From Streptomyces megasporus (GTDB lineage: Bacteria; Actinomycetota; Actinomycetes; Streptomycetales; Streptomycetaceae), in contig NZ_JODL01000024.1 in the NCBI RefSeq assembly GCF_000718985.1, forward strand, positions 124,001 through 188,000: a stretch of 64,000 nucleotides of DNA. The letters are read 5' to 3'. Shown piece after piece: positions 49,248-57,048 of the stretch (within the stretch, counting starts at the first letter, position 1; every line of letters starts with the position of its first letter). Made by a program: the position numbers and the translations under genes. The notes beneath the pieces are model-generated. The model did not search any database. It was not told the DNA's origin and worked only from the letters and a program-made list of their open reading frames with translations.

Positions 49248-50299
49248 GAACCCGCGCCCCGGCTCCCGCCCTCGGCCGGCCGTGAGCTCTCCCGGACCAC
49301 CAGCCTGTGCGGGACGGTGATGCGCTGGGGCGGGACCGTGCCCTTGAGGCCGCCGCCGGGGCTGTACACGCGGTCGGCCAGGCACTGCAGGGCCCGCTCG
49401 GCGATCTGCGCCTTGTCCGGACTGACGGTGGTCAGCGACGGATTCGAGAAGCGGCCGTCCTCGATGTCGTCGAAGCCGACCACGGCGAGGTCCTCGGGGA
49501 CCCGGACACCTCGGTCGCGCGCGGTGCGCATGATGCCCAGCGCCAGTTCGTCGCTGAAGGCGAAGACCGCGTCGGGGGCCGGCCCGCCGCGGTCGAGCAG
49601 CTCCTCCATCGCCCGCGCGCCGGCGGTGCGGTGGAGCGTGGGCACCGGCACCTCCAGGACGGGGTCGGGGGTCAGGCCGGCCCGGCGCAGGGCTTGGCGG
49701 TAGCCGGTCAGACGCTGCTCGGCGGTGCCGTTGCGCAGCTCCGGCTGCGGCCCGATCGCCGCGATCCGGCGGCGCCCGGTCTCCACCAGGTGACGGGTCG
49801 CCTCGTCGGCCGCCAGGACGTTGTCCACCGCCACGTGGTCCGCGACCTGCCGGGGGTCGCGCTCCCCCAGCAGCACCATCGGCGTGGAGCCCGCCTCCTT
49901 CGACAGCTCCGACGCGTCCAGCGCCCACGGGCTGATGATCAGGCCGTCGACGATCGGGGCGTGCGTCCCCTTCAGCAGACGGCGTTCCTCGTCGGCGCGG
50001 CCGTGCGTCTGGTCGATGATGACCGTCCAGGAACGGCGTTGCGCGGCCTCCACCAGAAGCCCCGCCAACTCCCCGAAGTAGGGCGAGTGGATCTCGGGAA
50101 TCACCAGCCCGATCAGTCCGGTGCGCCCGGCCCGCAGACTGCGGGCCGCCAGGTTGGGGCGGTACCCCAACTCGTCCAGGGCCTGTTGGACGCGCACGCG
50201 GGTCTTCTCGGAGACGGAAGCCGAGCCGTTGACGACGTTCGACACGGTACGGACGGACACTCCCGCGCGTGCGGCGACATCTTTCAGGCTGCTTCTCAC
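49244..50299 (-). CDS. LacI-family transcriptional regulator
   Basis: 351 residues. DNA-binding region ~4-60 (LKDVAARAGVSVRTVSNVVN, then PNLAARSLRAGRTGLIGLV). The effector core has DAVFAFSDELALGIM and DLAVVGFDDIEDGRFSNP. GTG start at 50299 gives the usual short N-terminus. It diverges from the dioxygenase/sugar-porter pair, and two overlapping LacI-type palindromes lie between them, so it most likely controls that pair. Its helix-turn-helix recognition residues differ from CebR (VSVRTVSNV versus VGRTTVSRV), consistent with a different operator. Confidence 0.93.
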   Translation of the reverse strand: MRSSLKDVAARAGVSVRTVSNVVNGSASVSEKTRVRVQQALDELGYRPNLAARSLRAGRTGLIGLVIPEIHSPYFGELAGLLVEAAQRRSWTVIIDQTHGRADEERRLLKGTHAPIVDGLIISPWALDASELSKEAGSTPMVLLGERDPRQVADHVAVDNVLAADEATRHLVETGRRRIAAIGPQPELRNGTAEQRLTGYRQALRRAGLTPDPVLEVPVPTLHRTAGARAMEELLDRGGPAPDAVFAFSDELALGIMRTARDRGVRVPEDLAVVGFDDIEDGRFSNPSLTTVSPDKAQIAERALQCLADRVYSPGGGLKGTVPPQRITVPHRLVVRESSRPAEGGSRGAGS

Positions 50300-50449
50300 G
50301 CGGCCATGGTCCCACGCCTCCTCGGCGATCCGGGACGGGCACGGAGCCGGCGCACGGGCGGCGCACGGGCGACGAGCGGGGGACGCACGGGCGACGCACG
50401 AGAGACGCCGCTGTGACATGGATCACCGAGGAATGCCCGGTCACCCCTA

Positions 50450-50468
50450 TTGCAACGTTGCATGCAAC
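50450..50468. promoter_or_regulatory. Two overlapping LacI-type palindromes
   Basis: TGCAACGTTGCA (50451-50462, with central CG) and GTTGCATGCAAC (50457-50468) share six bases. They sit in the divergent region, 43 bp before the dioxygenase ATG. A -35-like TTGCAA (50450-50455) with -10-like GAACAT (50473-50478) would be covered by the bound repressor. Confidence 0.65.
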
Positions 50469-50511
50469 ATCGGAACATAGCCGCGATCCATCACCGCCAA
50501 GGGAGGCAGAG

Positions 50512-51348
50512 ATGACGGCAGCTACGGACCACACGCCGGCGGTGGACGTCTCGGCGGACGTCGAGACGCTCTACCGGGACGGCATCACCGCGCGGAAGGG
50601 CGCCTTCGCCCCCGAGTGGGCCGACCGGCTCGGCGAGGACATCGACGCCGCGTTCAAGGAGGCCCTCGCCCGCCCCGGAGGCGCCGTCGGCCGCGGCCCC
50701 AACCGCTACTACGTCGAGATCCACCCGGAGCAGATCCGCGACTTCGTCGGCCTGGTGGACCACCCGTGGGTGCGCTCCCTGTGCACGGCCGTCCTCGGTC
50801 CCGACTACCGGATCGTCGAACTCGGCTTCGACATCCCCCTGGAGGGCGCCGTCAACCAGCCCTGGCACCGGGACTTCCCGATGCCCGAGGAGACCCGCGA
50901 GGAGCGTCGCTACACCTCGCTCGCCTTCAACGTCACCACGGTCGACACCGAGGAGGACATGGGGCCGTTCGAGATCGCCCCCGGGACGCAGTGGGACGAC
51001 AGCCCCGAGTTCGACCACGGGATGTTCCCGCCGAAGTCCGACTACGCGCGCTACGAGGAGCTGGCGGTGCGCAAGTACCCCAAGCGCGGCGACATCTCGG
51101 CGCGTTCGGCGCTGACCATCCACCGGGGCACCGCGAACCAGTCCGCCAAGTCCCGGCCGGTCCTGGTGCTCGGCGTCGACGGCCCGGAGGCGAACAACGA
51201 CGAACGGCACGACATGGCCGTCACCCGGGCCTACTGGGAGTCCCTCCCCCAGCGTGTGCGGGACCACCTCGCCTGCCCCGTGGTGGACGAGCTGACCCCC
51301 ATCACGCAGAAGCACACCATCGAGGGTCTGGTCATGGGCGATGCCTGA
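50512..51348 (+). CDS. Phytanoyl-CoA dioxygenase (PhyH)-family Fe(II)/2-oxoglutarate enzyme
   Basis: 278 residues. The iron-binding His-x-Asp is visible in NQPWHRDFPMP, and a distal histidine in LTIHRGTANQSAKSRPVLV with the arginine that holds 2-oxoglutarate. The family hydroxylates diverse small molecules. Here it overlaps the sugar-porter gene by 8 bp and is divergent from a LacI regulator, so the substrate is probably a sugar-like or polyol compound; this is inference from context. ATG start with GGGAGG upstream. Confidence 0.88.
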   Translation: MTAATDHTPAVDVSADVETLYRDGITARKGAFAPEWADRLGEDIDAAFKEALARPGGAVGRGPNRYYVEIHPEQIRDFVGLVDHPWVRSLCTAVLGPDYRIVELGFDIPLEGAVNQPWHRDFPMPEETREERRYTSLAFNVTTVDTEEDMGPFEIAPGTQWDDSPEFDHGMFPPKSDYARYEELAVRKYPKRGDISARSALTIHRGTANQSAKSRPVLVLGVDGPEANNDERHDMAVTRAYWESLPQRVRDHLACPVVDELTPITQKHTIEGLVMGDA

Positions 51349-52795
51349 GGAGACGACCGGCCGGGGCGCCACGGGCCTGCGGGTGGCGCCGGCCGCCGGG
51401 TCCGCGGGCGGCGCCGGACCCGAGGTCGGCCGCCGCCCCCTCATGGTCTATGCCGTCGCCGCCGTCTCCGCCCTCGGCGGTCTGCTGTTCGGCTACGACA
51501 CCGGCATCATCTCCGGTGCCCTGCTGTATCTGCGGGAGGACTTCGACCTCTCCTCGCGGGAGCAGGAGATCGTGGTCAGCGTCATCCTCGTGGGCGCCAT
51601 GGTCGGCGCCCTGCTCGCGGGGAGGCTGTCGCAGCGGTACGGTCGCCGCAAGGTGGTGATGGCCGTCGCCGTGATCTTCGGTGTCGGCGCCGTGGCCGCC
51701 GCCCTGGCGCCGGACGTGCTCACGCTGATCCTCTCCCGGTTCGTGCTGGGCCTGGCCGTGGGCGGGGCGTCGAACATGGTGCCCGTCTACATCGCCGAGA
51801 TGGCGCCCGCGGCCATCCGGGGCCGGCTCATGGTCCTGTTCCAGTTGATGGTCGCGATCGGCCAGCTCATCTCGTACCTGTGCGGGTGGGCGCTGGCCGG
51901 CAGCGGCGGCTGGCGGACGATGTTCGGGCTGGCCGTGATCCCGGCGGTCGTGCTGGTCGTCGGCATGGCTCTGCTCCCCGAGAGTCCGCGCTGGCTGGTC
52001 GAGCGCGGGCAGCGGGAGACCGCGCGCGCCGTGCTGGCACGGCTGCGCGGGCCCGGTGAGGACGTCGACGCCGAGATCGCCGAGATCGAGGGCATCGCGG
52101 CGGCAGGTCGTGACGGGAGGCGCGGCGGGTGGCGGGAGCTGAGCCGTCCCTGGGTGCGTCCGGCGCTGATCGTGGCGATCGGCATCGCGGCGTTCTCCCA
52201 GTTGACGGGCATCAACGCGATCGTCTACTACGCGCCGACCGTCCTGGCCGACGCCGGCTTCGGCGACTCGGTGGCCCTGCTGACGGGCATCGGCATCGGG
52301 GTGATGCTGGTGATCGCCGGTGTCGCCGGCGCGATCCTGGTGGACAAGGCGGGACGCCGCCGCACGATGCTGTGGTTCCTGCCCGGCTCCGGTCTGGCGA
52401 TGGCCGTCCTCGCCCTGGCCTTCCTGGGCAACAGCGGTTCGGCCCTCCAGCGGTGGACGGTCGTCCTGTCGCTGTTCGCCTACATCCTCTTCAACGGCAT
52501 CGGGATGCAGGCGGTCGTCTGGCTGATCGGCCCGGAGGTCCTCCCGCTGTCCGTGCGGGGGCCGGCGACGAGCCTGGCGACCCTGTCCGTGTGGGGCTTC
52601 GACCTGCTGATCGCGGTGACCGCGCTCACCATGATCAACAGCATCGGGCGCAGTGGCACGTTCTTCCTCTACGCGCTGATGAACGTGGCCTGCATCGTCT
52701 TCGTGGTGCGCAAGGTGCCCGAGACCAGGGGACGGAGCCTGGAGGAGATCGAGCGGGAACTGCTGTCCAAGGCCCGGCCCGCGACCGCGCGGTGA
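51341..52795 (+). CDS. MFS sugar porter
   Basis: 484 residues, twelve membrane segments. Sugar-porter signatures: GYDTGIISGALLYL in the first helix, GRLSQRYGRRKVVM after helix 2, PESPRWLVERGQ before the central loop, and PETRGRSLEEIERELL at the C-terminus. XylE/GalP-like proton symporters of this type import hexoses, pentoses or inositols. Its ATG overlaps the dioxygenase stop by 8 bp, so the two are translationally coupled. A strong intrinsic terminator follows. Confidence 0.93.
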   Translation: MPEETTGRGATGLRVAPAAGSAGGAGPEVGRRPLMVYAVAAVSALGGLLFGYDTGIISGALLYLREDFDLSSREQEIVVSVILVGAMVGALLAGRLSQRYGRRKVVMAVAVIFGVGAVAAALAPDVLTLILSRFVLGLAVGGASNMVPVYIAEMAPAAIRGRLMVLFQLMVAIGQLISYLCGWALAGSGGWRTMFGLAVIPAVVLVVGMALLPESPRWLVERGQRETARAVLARLRGPGEDVDAEIAEIEGIAAAGRDGRRGGWRELSRPWVRPALIVAIGIAAFSQLTGINAIVYYAPTVLADAGFGDSVALLTGIGIGVMLVIAGVAGAILVDKAGRRRTMLWFLPGSGLAMAVLALAFLGNSGSALQRWTVVLSLFAYILFNGIGMQAVVWLIGPEVLPLSVRGPATSLATLSVWGFDLLIAVTALTMINSIGRSGTFFLYALMNVACIVFVVRKVPETRGRSLEEIERELLSKARPATAR

Positions 52796-52816
52796 ACTCC
52801 CCCCACCGCGCACCGA

Positions 52817-52852
52817 GTGGGCCGCCGTACGCCAGGGCGTACGGCGGCCCAC
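52817..52852 (+). terminator. Intrinsic terminator, 16-bp perfect arms and T-rich tail
   Basis: GTGGGCCGCCGTACGC, loop CAGG, then the complement, followed by CGTTCTTTT. It ends the dioxygenase/porter operon. Confidence 0.9.
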
Positions 52853-52915
52853 CGTTCTTTTCCGGGGGTTCTCGTCCACCCGCCGTGCCGGTCGTCGTTC
52901 GAGGGACGGTGCGGG

Positions 52916-54013
52916 TCAGTACGGTCGCGCGGCGTCCCGTTGGGCGGGGGTGAGTTTGGACGCCCAGGCCCTCGGGAAGCTGATCCGCTCCGGATCGCCG
53001 TCGGAGGTGTACCGCTCGACCTCGCCGTCGCGGAGCCTGTCCAGCCACGTCGTCGAACCGTACGAGGCGTCCGGGCCGGTGGTGTCCTGCGAGCGGATGC
53101 GGGGAACGGCCCCGGGGTCGAAGTCGGTGGAGTGGGGCGAGGGCGCGGGGCCGGCGCCGGCCAGGTAGACGCCCTGGTGCCGGTAGCGCACGCCGCCGTG
53201 CTCGCCCTCCAGCGCGAGGTTCCGGTTCTTGGGCATCGAACCGTAGGGGAGGGCCATCGACACCACCGGAACCCCGGGCAGGGCGTGGGAGATGGCCCAC
53301 TTGTTGGCCGCGATCTCCCAGCGGACCAACGCGTCGTCGGCCTTCCCCAGGAGGGTGTGTTCGAGGGTGTGGTTGCCGATCTCGAAGCCGTGCTCGTTGA
53401 GCCAGTCGAGCGTCCTGCGACCGCCGGGGTCGTCGAAGGGGTCGGCGTTGACGAAGAAGGTCGCCACGGGGCGGAATCCCGGGTGGCGTTCCGCGACGTC
53501 CAGCAGGATGCCGACCGCGGTGTCGGGGTCGGGTCGGCCGGCGGCGTCCAGGCGGAACTGGCTGGGGCTGGAGTCGTCGAAGGTGAGGACCACCGGGTGG
53601 GCTCCGGCGGGAAGGTCCATCTCCCCGCTCGTGAACTCCCGGGCGGTGACCGGCACATAGCCCTCGCGTGCCAGTCGTTCCAGTTCGGTGCGGAAGTCCT
53701 CCGGGGTGCGGTCGTCCACACCTCCGGGGTTCTCCATTATTCGGTGGTACATCAACACGGGGACCACGCCGAGTTCGTTGGCCCCCACCTCCGCCGGGTC
53801 GACCGAGCCGGACTCCCCCTCGACTCCGTCCGAGGGCATCAGGGCTCCGTTCCGTCCCGGTTCCTTGGGGGCTCTGTCGTCCATCGGCGCGTTCACGGGC
53901 CGCTCTCCGGGCGGTCCGGTGTCGGTGTGGCCGGCCGCCGAGCAGCCGGCGAGCAGTACGGCGAGCGCGGCCAGGACCGCGCGGTTCCCCCGGGGACGTA
54001 TACGTATGCGCAT
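52916..54013 (-). CDS. Polysaccharide deacetylase-family lipoprotein
   Basis: 365 residues. Lipoprotein signal with AVLLAGC (Cys24). After an acidic ~60-residue linker comes a NodB-type domain: PVLMYHRIMENPGG, the first metal/catalytic Asp pair in VVLTFDDSSPS, and the metal histidines in IGNHTLEHTLLG. Typical members remove N- or O-acetyl groups from cell-wall or extracellular polysaccharides. Membrane-anchored outside. ATG start. Convergent with the sugar porter across the terminator at 52817. Confidence 0.9.
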   Translation of the reverse strand: MRIRIRPRGNRAVLAALAVLLAGCSAAGHTDTGPPGERPVNAPMDDRAPKEPGRNGALMPSDGVEGESGSVDPAEVGANELGVVPVLMYHRIMENPGGVDDRTPEDFRTELERLAREGYVPVTAREFTSGEMDLPAGAHPVVLTFDDSSPSQFRLDAAGRPDPDTAVGILLDVAERHPGFRPVATFFVNADPFDDPGGRRTLDWLNEHGFEIGNHTLEHTLLGKADDALVRWEIAANKWAISHALPGVPVVSMALPYGSMPKNRNLALEGEHGGVRYRHQGVYLAGAGPAPSPHSTDFDPGAVPRIRSQDTTGPDASYGSTTWLDRLRDGEVERYTSDGDPERISFPRAWASKLTPAQRDAARPY

Positions 54014-54167
54014 GGTGCTCTCCGGGCGTCGGGGAGGACGGCGCCCGGCGGTTGCCGGACCGTCTCCTCAAGGCTCCGACAGGATCGCGGTCTTCTCTCG
54101 CCGTGTTGCTCCGATCGACGGACGGTGACCGACGGGCGGGGGGCGGCAGACGGTGGGCGGCAAAGCC

Positions 54168-54196
54168 GCGGGCCCCGCCGGTTCGGCGGGGCCCGC
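54168..54196 (-). terminator. Hairpin, 12-bp perfect arms
   Basis: GCGGGCCCCGCC and GGCGGGGCCCGC around GGTTC, ~18 bp beyond the end of the decayed GMC gene. Confidence 0.7.
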
Positions 54197-54213
54197 ACGG
54201 GTTCGGGACCGGG

Positions 54214-55170
54214 TCAGTCCTTCGGCGGAACGTGGGGCACGGGCAGGACCAGGGCCGCGTGGGCGTGCGCGGGCACGGCCGGGCGGCGCGGGGCCACCGG
54301 GCGCACCCGCACGTACGGCTCGCCCTGGTCGGGGCGGGGGTCGGCCTCGCCCTTGTTGGGCCACAGCGACATCGCCCGCTCCGCCTGGGCGGTGATGGTC
54401 AGGGATGGGTTGACGCCCAGGTTGGCGGAGACCGCCGAGCCGTCGACCACCGAGATGCCGGGGTGTCCGTGGAGCCGGTGGTAGGGGTCGATGACGCCCT
54501 CCTCGCCCAGGCCCTTGGGCTTGCGGTAGGTGCGCAGATCAGGGCCATCAGGTTGGAGCCCCTGCCGTAGCGGACGTTCTCGATGTGGGTGTTCTCGTTG
54601 GGGTGGATGGAGGAGGTGATGGCCACGCCCTTGGTGAAGTCCAACTCGGCGTCGGGTCCGCGCTTGCGGCGGTAGCGGCGGGGGAAGGTGAGGGCGCCCA
54701 CCAGGGCCTCGGAGTTGGTGCGGGTCAGCTCGCCCAGCCGCGGGGAGATCCGCGGCAGGACGCCGGTGTCGCGCATCCGGTGCAGCAGCGTCTGGGTGCC
54801 GTAGGTGCCGGCGGCGAGGACGACCCGCCCGTGCACGCCGTCCTCGCCGGTCCCGCCCCGCCGAAGTACGGGTCGGGGACCTCCTGGCCCGGCGCGGCCT
54901 TCGTCTTCCCCTCGGCGTCCTCGCCGTCGCCGAAGAAGACGCCGACCGGGCGGTCTCCGTGGTGGTGGGGTTGAGCCGGACCCCCAGCATGCGCTTGGCC
55001 TGGTCGTAGTAGGGCTTCAACTCCTCCTGCCAGTCGGTGATGTGGCCCCACTGGCGGTCGCCCCCACCCCGGCGCCCGCCAGGATCATCACCTTGTCCAG
55101 CAGGTGGATGCGCTGGATGCCGTACAGGCCCAGCGCCGGGGCCCACAGGTAGTTCCGCAGGCTTTTCGGG
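54214..55170 (-). pseudogene. Decayed GMC (cholesterol-oxidase-like) oxidoreductase
   Basis: Pieces of one GMC-family flavoprotein are found in order but in different frames: PKSLRNYLWAPALGLYGIQR, then QWGHITDWQEELKPYYDQAK, then VGVFFGDGED with PGQEVPDPYFGGAGPAR, then VVLAAGTYGTQTLLHRMRDT through ITSSIHPNENTHIENVRYGR, and last GVIDPYHRLHGHPGISVVDG with SAVSANLGVNPSLTITAQAE. The N-terminal FAD-binding third is absent. At least four junctions lack expected sequence, including the region with the catalytic HFIGG-type histidine. It cannot make a working enzyme. A misassembly is possible but would have to occur several times. Confidence 0.88.
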
Positions 55171-55266
55171 CACGGCGGGACCTCCGGGTGGTGCGGCTCT
55201 GTCGTTCAGAGGGAGGCGGAACGGGGAGAACGGGGACGGGGGACGGGGACGGGGGAACGGCGAACC

Positions 55267-56904
55267 TCAGCGGAAGCGGAACGCCTTCATCGCGCGCAGG
55301 GAGCGTGACATGAACGCCGCGTACTTCTCGTCGTCCATGCCCAGCGACGGCGCCATGGGCAGGACGCGTTGGTGGGCGACGGTCTGGGCCTCGGTGTACT
55401 TGAGGATGCCCTCCGAGCCGTGACGGCGGCCCAGGCCCGAGTCGCCCATGCCGCCCATCGGCGACTGGACGCTGCCGTACGCCGCCGCGTAGCCCTCGTT
55501 GATGTTCACCGTGCCGGCGCGCAGTCGGGCGGCGATGCCGTGGGCGCGGCGGGCGCTGCCGGACCAGACGCTGGCGTTGAGCCCGTACGGGGTGGCGTTG
55601 GCGAGCGAGACGGCCTCGTCGTCGTCGGTGAAGCGGTGGACCGCGACGACGGGGCCGAAGGTCTCCTCGTCGCAGACGGCCATGGGGGCGGTGACGCCCT
55701 CCAGGATCGTCGGCTCGTGGAACAGCGGGCCGACGTCGGGGCGCGGCCTGCCGCCCGCCAGCACCGTGGCGCCCTTGGCGACGGCGTCCTCCACGTGGCG
55801 GGTGACGGTCTCCAACTGCCGCCTGGAGACGAGCGAGCCCATGTCGGCGCCGTAGGCGAGGGCGGTGCCCAGGCGCAGGGCCTTGGTGCGGGCGGTGAAA
55901 CGCTCGACGAAGGCGTCGGCGACGGAGGCGTGGACGTAGAGCCGCTCGATCGAGATGCATAGCTGACCGGCCGACGAGAACGCGCCGCGCACCGCGCCGG
56001 CCGCCGCCTTGTCCAGGTCGGCGTCGTCCAGGACGATCATGGCGTTCTTGCCGCCCAGCTCCAGTGAGCAGCCCACCAGGCGGAACGCGGCGCGCTGGGC
56101 GACCTCGCGACCGGTCCGGGTGGAGCCGGTGAAGGAGACGTAGTCGGCGTGGTCGACGACCGCCGGGCCGACGACCGGGCCCTCTCCGATGACGACCTGC
56201 CAGACGTCGGCGGGCAGTCCCGCCTCGACCAGCAGGGCACGCGCCCACAGGGCGGTCAGGGCCGTCTCGGTGTCGGGCTTCATCACCACGGCGTTGCCCG
56301 CGACGAAGGCCGGCAGGGCGTCGCCGACGGACAGCTCCAGGGGGTAGTTCCAGGGTGCGATCTGTCCGACGACGCCCTTGGGGTGGCGCAGCTCGCGCAC
56401 CCGGGTGAGCACCGGGATGGCGCCGGTGTGGCGCCTGGGGCGCAGGTAGGAGGCGGCCTTGCGGCCGTAGTGCCGGGCGGCGACGGCGACCGCCTGCACC
56501 TCCTCGTGCGCGTGCAGCCGCGCCTTGCCGGTCTCCGACTGGACCAGGTCCAGCACCTCGGACTGGCGGCTCAGCAGCAGGTCGTGGAAGCGCAGCAGGA
56601 CGGCCGCGCGCTCCTTCACGGGGCGGGCGGCCCAGGCCCGCTGGGCCTCGCGGGCACGGGCGAACGCCTCGGCGACGTCCCCGGGCGTGGACTCGGGGAG
56701 GGTGGCCAGCTTCTCCTCGGTGAAGGGGGTGTGGCAGGCGGTGCTGCCGCTGCCGACGACGTCCTTGGTCAGGCGGGCGACCAGTGCGTCGGTCACCACG
56801 TCCGCGGCGGTGCGGGCGGTGGCGGGGGAAGGGGCGACCGGGTTGCCGTCCGCCGCGTGTGCCGCGCGCGTCCTCCCGGTGGCGATGCCTGGCGATTCCG
56901 TCAT
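55267..56904 (-). CDS. Succinate-semialdehyde dehydrogenase (NAD(P)+)
   Basis: 545 residues, an aldehyde dehydrogenase with a long N-terminal extension. GQIAPWNYPLELSVGDALPA, FTGSTRTGREVAQRAAFRLV, general base in SLELGGKNAMIVLDDADL and catalytic cysteine in SAGQLCISIERLYVH are clear. The QLCISIERLYVH context is typical of actinobacterial SSADH (GabD2-like), which oxidises succinate semialdehyde to succinate in GABA or 2-oxoglutarate bypass metabolism. ATG at 56904. An 18-bp palindrome lies 65 bp upstream. The downstream GMC gene, usually intact beside this gene in relatives I recall, is degraded. Confidence 0.9.
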   Translation of the reverse strand: MTESPGIATGRTRAAHAADGNPVAPSPATARTAADVVTDALVARLTKDVVGSGSTACHTPFTEEKLATLPESTPGDVAEAFARAREAQRAWAARPVKERAAVLLRFHDLLLSRQSEVLDLVQSETGKARLHAHEEVQAVAVAARHYGRKAASYLRPRRHTGAIPVLTRVRELRHPKGVVGQIAPWNYPLELSVGDALPAFVAGNAVVMKPDTETALTALWARALLVEAGLPADVWQVVIGEGPVVGPAVVDHADYVSFTGSTRTGREVAQRAAFRLVGCSLELGGKNAMIVLDDADLDKAAAGAVRGAFSSAGQLCISIERLYVHASVADAFVERFTARTKALRLGTALAYGADMGSLVSRRQLETVTRHVEDAVAKGATVLAGGRPRPDVGPLFHEPTILEGVTAPMAVCDEETFGPVVAVHRFTDDDEAVSLANATPYGLNASVWSGSARRAHGIAARLRAGTVNINEGYAAAYGSVQSPMGGMGDSGLGRRHGSEGILKYTEAQTVAHQRVLPMAPSLGMDDEKYAAFMSRSLRAMKAFRFR

Positions 56905-56968
56905 AGTGCGGAGGGTAGGCCGTATGTCACCCGGTTGGTACCCGGCGGTAACCACTTTTCACGGAATC

Positions 56969-56986
56969 TGCCAGTGATCACTGGCA
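56969..56986. promoter_or_regulatory. 18-bp perfect palindrome upstream of SSADH
   Basis: TGCCAGTGATCACTGGCA, at -65 from the SSADH ATG. It is not followed by a U tract and lies in the promoter window, so an operator is more likely than a terminator for the upstream kinase gene, which ends at 57049 but is transcribed away. Confidence 0.6.
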
Positions 56987-57048
56987 CATAGGCGGCGTGG
57001 AGGGCGTTCCCGGGGCGCGCGGCCCGTGCCGTGCCCCGGGTGTGACGG

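Noticed and set aside
50345..50405. Possible CRISPR-like repeat array
   Set aside because: Units are under 12 bp, imperfect and contiguous, with no spacers and no cas genes nearby.
54399..54836. An intact 145-residue GMC-domain gene
   Set aside because: It is one block of the decayed GMC gene; the last ~50 residues of this frame are out-of-frame text, and the true C-terminus continues in another frame.
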